A stretch of DNA of 20,897 nucleotides, taken from positions 1 to 20,897 of the forward strand of contig UQKV01000039.1 in assembly GCA_900541665.1 (NCBI GenBank). Direction: 5' to 3'. This stretch comes from an uncultured Collinsella sp. GTDB taxonomy: Bacteria; Actinomycetota; Coriobacteriia; Coriobacteriales; Coriobacteriaceae. The stretch's first letter is position 1. Each line of letters starts with the position of its first letter. Positions 16,952 to 20,897 of this stretch are shown piece after piece. Under the pieces are notes generated by a model, which saw nothing but the letters and a program-made list of their open reading frames with translations, did no database searches and had not been told where the DNA came from. The position numbers and the translations under genes are program-made.

Positions 16952-18382
16952 ATGACGAACAAAGAGCTGGCTCAAAAGCTGCTGGACCTTTTGGGCGGTA
17001 AAGACAACGTGCTCGCAAACGCGGCGTGCATGACGCGCCTGCGCGTGACCGTCAAAGACACGGGCAACGTCGACACGGAGGGCATTAAGGCGCTCGACGG
17101 CGTGATGGGCCTGGTTGAGGATGACACGATGCAGATCGTGCTGGGTCCGGGCAAGGTGAATAAGGTGCTCGAGGAGTTCTCCAAGCTCACCGGCCTTGCG
17201 AAAGGCGTTGCTGACGAGAGCGTGGTTGACGCTGCGGCCACAAACAAGGCCGCGCAGAAGGCCAAGTACGAGTCTAAGCCGGTTCAGGCCTTCCTCAAGA
17301 AGATTTCCAATGTCTTCGTCGCCCTGCTTCCCGGCATCATTGCGGCTGGCCTCATCAACGGTATCTGCAACGTCATTAACGTCTCGACGGCAGGCGCGCT
17401 TGCAGGCGAGTGGTGGTACCAGGGCATTCGTTCCATGGGCTGGGCCCTGTTTGCCTATCTGCCCATCTTGGTGGGCTATAACGCGGCACGTGAGTTTGGT
17501 GGCTCCGCTGCGCTGGGCGGCATCGCCGGCATGATGTGTATCGCCAACAGTGCCATGCCCCTGCTTGCGCCTGGCGCGGCTGATCCTGCCACTGCCATTC
17601 TGCTGCCGCTCACCAGTGCGCAGTACAACCCCGCAGCGGGCGGCATGATCGCGGCTCTCATCGCTGGCGCATTTTTTGCCTGGATGGAGCGTCAGATTCG
17701 CAAGGTTATGCCCAACGCACTCGACACGTTTTTGTCCCCGCTGCTGGTGCTCATCATCGGCGCCTTTGCTCTGATGCTCGTCATCCAGCCGGTTGGCGCA
17801 TGGCTGACGACTGCCATCTTTAGCGTTTTGACCTTTATCTTCGAGAAGCTGGGCGTCCTGGGCGGCTATATCCTGTCGGCAGGCTTCTTGCCGCTGGTGT
17901 CCGTCGGCCTGCATCAAGCGCTCACGCCGATCCACGCTATGCTCAACGATCCCGACGGCGCTACCAAGGGTATCAATTACCTGCTCCCCATCCTTATGAT
18001 GGCTGGCGGCGGCCAGGTCGGTGCCGGTTTGGCGCTGTACTTTAAGACCAAGAACGCCAAGCTCAAGAAGTACGTCGCAGAGTCCATTCCCGTTGGAATC
18101 CTGGGTGTGGGCGAGCCTCTGATGTATGCCGTTACGCTGCCGCTCGTTCGTCCGTTTGTGACGGCCTGCCTGGGTGCCGGATTTGGCGGCGCGCTCGCGG
18201 CGCTGCTTCACATCGGCACGGTTTCTCAGGGCGTTTCCGGTCTGTTTGGCCTGCTGATCGTTGTTCCTGGCCAGCAGCTCGGCTACGTTGCCGCTATGCT
18301 GCTTGCCTATGCCGCCGGCTTTGTCCTGACGTGGTTCTTTGGCGTCGACGAGCAGAAGATCAATGAGTTCTTTGGCGAGTAG
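16952..18382 (+). CDS. murP: PTS transporter EIIBC, MurNAc type
   Basis: A 476-residue fusion of EIIB and EIIC of the glucose/sucrose superfamily. The EIIB domain (1-85) carries the phosphocysteine in NAACMTRLRVTVKD, Cys26. EIIC (about 110-470) has about ten hydrophobic segments and the sugar-site region ILGVGEPLMYAVTLPLVRPF. It takes up a sugar while phosphorylating it. No EIIA domain is attached, as in E. coli MurP, so a separate EIIA must supply phosphate. Sequence alone would allow sucrose or beta-glucoside transport; the flanking murQ and mupG favour MurNAc or MurNAc-GlcNAc. The start ATG has AAGGAGGAG 4 nt upstream. The 57 nt after murQ hold no terminator, so it is in the same transcript. 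Confidence 0.85.
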   Translation: MTNKELAQKLLDLLGGKDNVLANAACMTRLRVTVKDTGNVDTEGIKALDGVMGLVEDDTMQIVLGPGKVNKVLEEFSKLTGLAKGVADESVVDAAATNKAAQKAKYESKPVQAFLKKISNVFVALLPGIIAAGLINGICNVINVSTAGALAGEWWYQGIRSMGWALFAYLPILVGYNAAREFGGSAALGGIAGMMCIANSAMPLLAPGAADPATAILLPLTSAQYNPAAGGMIAALIAGAFFAWMERQIRKVMPNALDTFLSPLLVLIIGAFALMLVIQPVGAWLTTAIFSVLTFIFEKLGVLGGYILSAGFLPLVSVGLHQALTPIHAMLNDPDGATKGINYLLPILMMAGGGQVGAGLALYFKTKNAKLKKYVAESIPVGILGVGEPLMYAVTLPLVRPFVTACLGAGFGGALAALLHIGTVSQGVSGLFGLLIVVPGQQLGYVAAMLLAYAAGFVLTWFFGVDEQKINEFFGE

Positions 18383-18449
18383 TTTGATATCGCGAGCCGT
18401 GTTGCTCGGGGTTCGCGGCGCGCGGCAGATTTCTTGATGCTATGGTTGT

Positions 18450-18483
18450 GCCGGCGGGGCTAACTGCTCCGCCGGCCTTTTTT
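18450..18483 (+). terminator. terminator hairpin between murP and mupG, touching the mupG ribosome binding site
   Basis: GCCGGCGG (18450-18457) pairs with CCGCCGGC (18469-18476), followed by CTTTTTT. The mupG Shine-Dalgarno AAAGGAG starts at 18484. Any mupG transcript must cross this hairpin, either by readthrough from murP or from a promoter in 18383-18449, where TGCTATGGT (18438-18446) is a possible extended -10 box. Confidence 0.85.
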
Positions 18484-18499
18484 AAAGGAGCGTTGAAGC

Positions 18500-19552
18500 G
18501 TGAAAACGGGTATTTCGATTTATCTTTCCAGCCCTCTGCAGGATATTGAGCGGACGATTGAGCACGGTGCCGCGGCGGGTGCGCGCTATGCGTTTACCTC
18601 ACTGCATATTCCCGAGGATGGGGGAGCGGCGTATGCCGATAAGGTCCGTCATGTGCTGTCGCTGCTTTCCGCCCGCGGCATTGCGCTCATTGCCGATGTG
18701 GGGCCGCGTACGTGCGATTTGCTCGGGCTTGAGCGTATCGAGGACCTGCGCGATCTGGGGTTGGAATACCTTCGTTTGGACTATGGCTTTAGCGCCCAGC
18801 GGGTCGCGGAGCTGTCCGGTGTATTTCGCATTGTGGTCAATGCATCGACGGTGAGTTCTGATGAAATCGCATCGTGGCGTGAGGCCGGTGCCGATGTGAC
18901 TCGTTTTGCCGCCTGCCACAATTTTTACCCCAAGCCTTATACCGGTTTAGCTCTTGAAGATGTTGCTCGGACGAATCTTCGTCTTGCGGCGCTTGGATTC
19001 GAAATCATGGCTTTTGTGCCGGGTGATGCTAACGTTCGCGGGCCGGTATTCGAGGGACTGCCGACGGTCGAGGCGCAGCGCGGTCGCGCGTCAAAGGTTG
19101 CTCTCAATATGCTTGAGCTTGCACATGGCGCCGATTGCGACATTGTGTTGGTCGGCGACCCCGATCTATCCGATGCGGGCTGGGCGCAGTTTGCTCAAGT
19201 TTCCGCCGGATACGTGGACCTGCAATGCGAGCTTGAGCCCGGTTATGCCTATGTGCGCGGGCAGATTCATCACGACCGGCCCGACTCGAGCGTCCTCATC
19301 TTTAGGTCTCAGGAGTCACGTACGACGCATAAGCCGGATTCCGTGCCGACGGATGCCGGAGCCGGCCTGCCGCGAAAGGCGGGGTCGATCGCTGTGAGCA
19401 ATAGCGGATATGGGCGCTACGAAGGCGAGCTTGAGATTGCGCGGGTCGATCTTCCCGGTGACGAGCGCATGAACGTTGCGGGCCATATCACGCCCGAGGC
19501 AATGGAGCTGCTGCCGTTTATCAAGCGCGGATTCGGGGTACGGTTCGTTTAG
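18500..19552 (+). CDS. mupG: DUF871 / MupG-type 6-phospho-N-acetylmuramidase
   Basis: A 350-residue protein of the DUF871 family: an N-terminal TIM-barrel part (KTGISIYLSS, AFTSLHIPEDGG, LIADVGPRTCDLLGL, LRLDYGF, VVNASTVSSDEI, FAACHNFYPKPYTGL, MAFVPGD) and a smaller C-terminal domain from about 235 (PGYAYVRGQIHHDRP to the end). In Staphylococcus aureus MupG is a cytoplasmic glycosidase that splits MurNAc-6P-GlcNAc, made by PTS uptake of the peptidoglycan disaccharide, and its gene lies with murQ, murP and murR. The same four functions occur here in the order regulator, murQ, murP, mupG, which supports the assignment. The start is GTG at 18500, 9 nt after AAAGGAG. Uncharacterised DUF871 members could act on other 6-phosphosugars. 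Confidence 0.85.
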   Translation: MKTGISIYLSSPLQDIERTIEHGAAAGARYAFTSLHIPEDGGAAYADKVRHVLSLLSARGIALIADVGPRTCDLLGLERIEDLRDLGLEYLRLDYGFSAQRVAELSGVFRIVVNASTVSSDEIASWREAGADVTRFAACHNFYPKPYTGLALEDVARTNLRLAALGFEIMAFVPGDANVRGPVFEGLPTVEAQRGRASKVALNMLELAHGADCDIVLVGDPDLSDAGWAQFAQVSAGYVDLQCELEPGYAYVRGQIHHDRPDSSVLIFRSQESRTTHKPDSVPTDAGAGLPRKAGSIAVSNSGYGRYEGELEIARVDLPGDERMNVAGHITPEAMELLPFIKRGFGVRFV

Positions 19553-19568
19553 CGTGTGACCCGTGGGC

Positions 19569-19574
19569 TACAAT
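19569..19574 (+). promoter_or_regulatory. putative -10 box of the ArsC/Spx-family gene
   Basis: TACAAT in the context GGGCTACAATTGG, 71 nt before the ATG at 19645. No convincing -35 box is 16-18 bp upstream. Confidence 0.35.
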
Positions 19575-19644
19575 TGGCCCATCATACGAAGGCGCCTCGT
19601 GTGGCGTGTGCCTGCGTTGGCCGATCTATATTCGGAGGATTCCC

Positions 19645-20004
19645 ATGACCGTACTGTTTGTTGAATATCCCAAGTGCTCGACCTGTAAGAAGGCCAAGGC
19701 ATGGCTGGACGAACACGGGGTAGAGTATATCGACCGCGATATCGTTTTGGACAATCCCACGGCTGATGAGCTTGCGACCTGGATTGCTCATTCGGGGCTG
19801 CCGGTGCGGCGCTTCTTTAATTCGTCGGGCATGAAATATCGAGAGCTGGGCCTGAAGGCGCGTCTGGATGCGGGCATGACGGATCGGGAGTGCTACGAGC
19901 TGCTGGCGACCGACGGCATGCTGGTCAAGCGTCCGCTGCTGGTGGGCGACGACTTTGCGATTCCCGGCTTTAGGGAATCGGCTTGGGCCGAGGCGTTGCT
20001 GTAG
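19645..20004 (+). CDS. ArsC/Spx-family thioredoxin-fold protein
   Basis: A 119-residue protein of the arsenate reductase-like ArsC/Spx/YffB group. The motif YPKCSTCKKAKAWLDE has cysteines at 11 and 14, followed by the helical PTADELATWIAHSGLPVRRFFNSSG region and the family's LVKRPLLV near 90-97. The CxxC form is more like Spx/YffB proteins than classical plasmid ArsC, which uses one N-terminal cysteine with later partners. It could be a thiol reductase or a stress regulator; the sequence cannot decide. The ATG at 19645 is placed by CGGAGGAT (19633-19640); in-frame codons back to 19606 precede that site. No arsenic resistance genes are nearby. It lies downstream of mupG but has its own promoter candidate. 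Confidence 0.85.
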   Translation: MTVLFVEYPKCSTCKKAKAWLDEHGVEYIDRDIVLDNPTADELATWIAHSGLPVRRFFNSSGMKYRELGLKARLDAGMTDRECYELLATDGMLVKRPLLVGDDFAIPGFRESAWAEALL

Positions 20005-20076
20005 CGGCTGCGGAAAGCGCGACCCGTTTTGAGCGCTCGGGGTGGGACGTGTTTTCCATCGGAGGGCTCGCTCGGC

Positions 20077-20487
20077 TCAATCCTTGAGCTGCGCCCATTC
20101 GTGCGGATCGTAGACCTTTACGTGCTTGTTGGGCTTGCCGCTCCAGTACTCCTCGTCCATAAAGGGCAGATATGCCTGAACGCCGGGGCAGATAAAGGGA
20201 ATCCGCTGCTGTTGCAGTCGCTCGCGCTGGCGCTGCTCCAGGTGCGCCTCGGATATGACGGTCGGCATACCGGACAACTCGACGAGGCTTGCCTGGATTC
20301 GCTTAAGGTCGGGGAGTCCCGCGTGCCATGACATCCGCATGATCAAAAAGGATGCACGGCGGTATTTTGCCTGCATCACCGTGATGGCGGGGCGCAGTGT
20401 GGGATGGATTTTGTCCCGTTCGGGCCAAAGGTCGGCAGTGATCTCGAGGCCCAGGGTCTCCCATAGGCAATCAAGCTCTTCGTCCAT
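20077..20487 (-). CDS. hypothetical protein with a GxPFIxPGxQxYLPF-type motif
   Basis: A 136-residue protein on the minus strand. The ATG at 20487 is chosen because GAGGT lies 3 nt before ACC-ATG in the gene's own direction; a TTG at 20508 would add 7 residues. The sequence begins MDEELDCLWETLGLEITADL and contains SFLIMRMSWHAGLPDLKRIQASL, then RIPFICPGVQAYLPFMDEEYW near residues 95-115. The last motif resembles one I associate with the N-terminal part of some larger winged-helix proteins of gut bacteria, but no DNA-binding domain is present here, so this may be a stand-alone or truncated relative. No signal peptide or membrane segment. It converges with the ArsC/Spx-type gene; the 72 nt between them (20005-20076) show no clear terminator for either strand. 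Confidence 0.7.
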   Translation of the reverse strand: MDEELDCLWETLGLEITADLWPERDKIHPTLRPAITVMQAKYRRASFLIMRMSWHAGLPDLKRIQASLVELSGMPTVISEAHLEQRQRERLQQQRIPFICPGVQAYLPFMDEEYWSGKPNKHVKVYDPHEWAQLKD

Positions 20488-20556
20488 GGTACCTCGATAT
20501 CCGTGCAATGATGACGGTTCGATTGTGCCATCAGCCGTGAGTGCTGCATTGTTGTA

Positions 20557-20573
20557 ATCTACCAGCGGTAGAT
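20557..20573. promoter_or_regulatory. perfect 7-3-7 inverted repeat, putative operator of the minus-strand gene
   Basis: ATCTACC (20557-20563), AGC, GGTAGAT (20567-20573). It lies about 70-86 nt upstream of the minus-strand ATG at 20487, a normal place for an operator, and has no T-tract that would make it a terminator. The rest of 20574-20679 shows nothing further that I can identify. Confidence 0.5.
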
Positions 20574-20679
20574 GTGGGATGTTTTACGGGCTTTGGCGCC
20601 GTACGTGTCGCTGGCGCTTCACAGGTCCTTCACGTGTTGGCCGTATTTGACTGAATTTCAAAAAAGTCAAAATTAGGGC

Positions 20680-20708
20680 TTGCGTCACGGCGGGACTTCC
20701 CGTATATT
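20680..20708 (+). promoter_or_regulatory. sigma-70 promoter of the tRNA genes
   Basis: TTGCGT (20680-20685), 17-bp spacer, TATATT (20703-20708), with an AT-rich stretch just upstream (20654-20676). It is the best-formed promoter in the window and lies 45 nt before tRNA-Gln. Confidence 0.8.
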
Positions 20709-20752
20709 TCTTTCTTGCGCAAAGGCACAGCCGAGCGCAGCGATGCAGTCAT

Positions 20753-20826
20753 TGGGATGTCGTCTAATGGCAGGACAGCGGATTCTGGTTCCGTCAATGG
20801 GGGTTCGACTCCCTCCATCCCAGCCA
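20753..20826 (+). tRNA. tRNA-Gln, anticodon CTG
   Basis: Acceptor TGGGATG (20753-20759) pairs with CATCCCA (20816-20822); discriminator G and encoded CCA (20824-20826). The anticodon stem GCGGA/TCCGT has the loop TTCTGGT, giving anticodon CTG (20785-20787), which reads CAG. The T-arm has GGTTCGACT. The 74-nt length is standard. Confidence 0.95.
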
Positions 20827-20843
20827 TTGCATTTGCTACATAT

Positions 20844-20897
20844 GGCCCGTTCGTCTAGCGGTTTAGGACGCCGCCCTCTCAAGGCGGAGATCACCAG
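20844..20897 (+). tRNA. tRNA-Glu, anticodon CTC, cut by the window end
   Basis: Acceptor 5' strand GGCCCGT (20844-20850), then TC and the D-arm GTCTAGCGGTTTAGGAC typical of tRNA-Glu. The anticodon stem CCGCC/GGCGG encloses CTCTCAA, giving anticodon CTC (20878-20880), which reads GAG. The T-arm and 3' end lie beyond the window. It follows tRNA-Gln by 17 nt and presumably shares its promoter. Confidence 0.93.

Noticed and set aside
20630..20894. Minus-strand open frames across the tRNA region.
   Set aside because: They translate two tRNA genes and their promoter; not coding.

Overview
The window reads as chromosomal DNA of a high-GC actinomycetote, most likely a gut Coriobacteriia of the Collinsella type. 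This rests on the GC-rich codon use, Shine-Dalgarno-led genes with GTG and TTG starts, an L31 protein with a long Ala/Glu/Lys tail, a transketolase split into two genes, a single-frame RF2 gene with no programmed frameshift, and the general character of the SecA, RF2 and RNase R proteins. The genus assignment is inference; no database search was run.

Layout. Positions 1-463 hold the end of a gene that may be an ABC-transporter ATPase, followed 1 nt later by a small secreted tyrosine-rich peptide of unknown function and a terminator. Positions 464-829 hold an inverted repeat, a very GC-rich hairpin and a structured leader in which the ribosome binding site of rpmE (ribosomal protein L31) is base-paired. 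After rpmE come a terminator and two REP-like repeats, then secA overlapping prfB (release factor 2) by one base. A YitT-family membrane protein follows, then the two halves of transketolase, a 128-nt fold-back element, ftsE with a long N-terminal extension, ftsX overlapping ftsE, and rnr (RNase R).

Positions 13436-14984 form a small accessory patch: a second copy of the 31-nt repeat, a serine recombinase and a VanZ-like membrane protein. It is followed by a muropeptide-recovery cluster at 15109-19552: an RpiR/MurR-type regulator, murQ (MurNAc-6-phosphate etherase), a murP-type PTS EIIBC and mupG (DUF871, 6-phospho-N-acetylmuramidase). Together these would import MurNAc or MurNAc-GlcNAc with phosphorylation, split the disaccharide, and convert MurNAc-6P to GlcNAc-6P for central metabolism. 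The window closes with an ArsC/Spx-family thiol protein, a convergent minus-strand hypothetical gene, and a tRNA promoter driving tRNA-Gln(CTG) and tRNA-Glu(CTG neighbour with anticodon CTC; cut by the window end).

Most of the window is housekeeping. The observations most worth checking are the SPT tripeptide in RF2 where SPF is expected, the extended FtsE, terminator-like hairpins pressed directly against ribosome binding sites (5677 and 18450), the repeat family including one copy beside the recombinase, and the unassigned secreted peptide.
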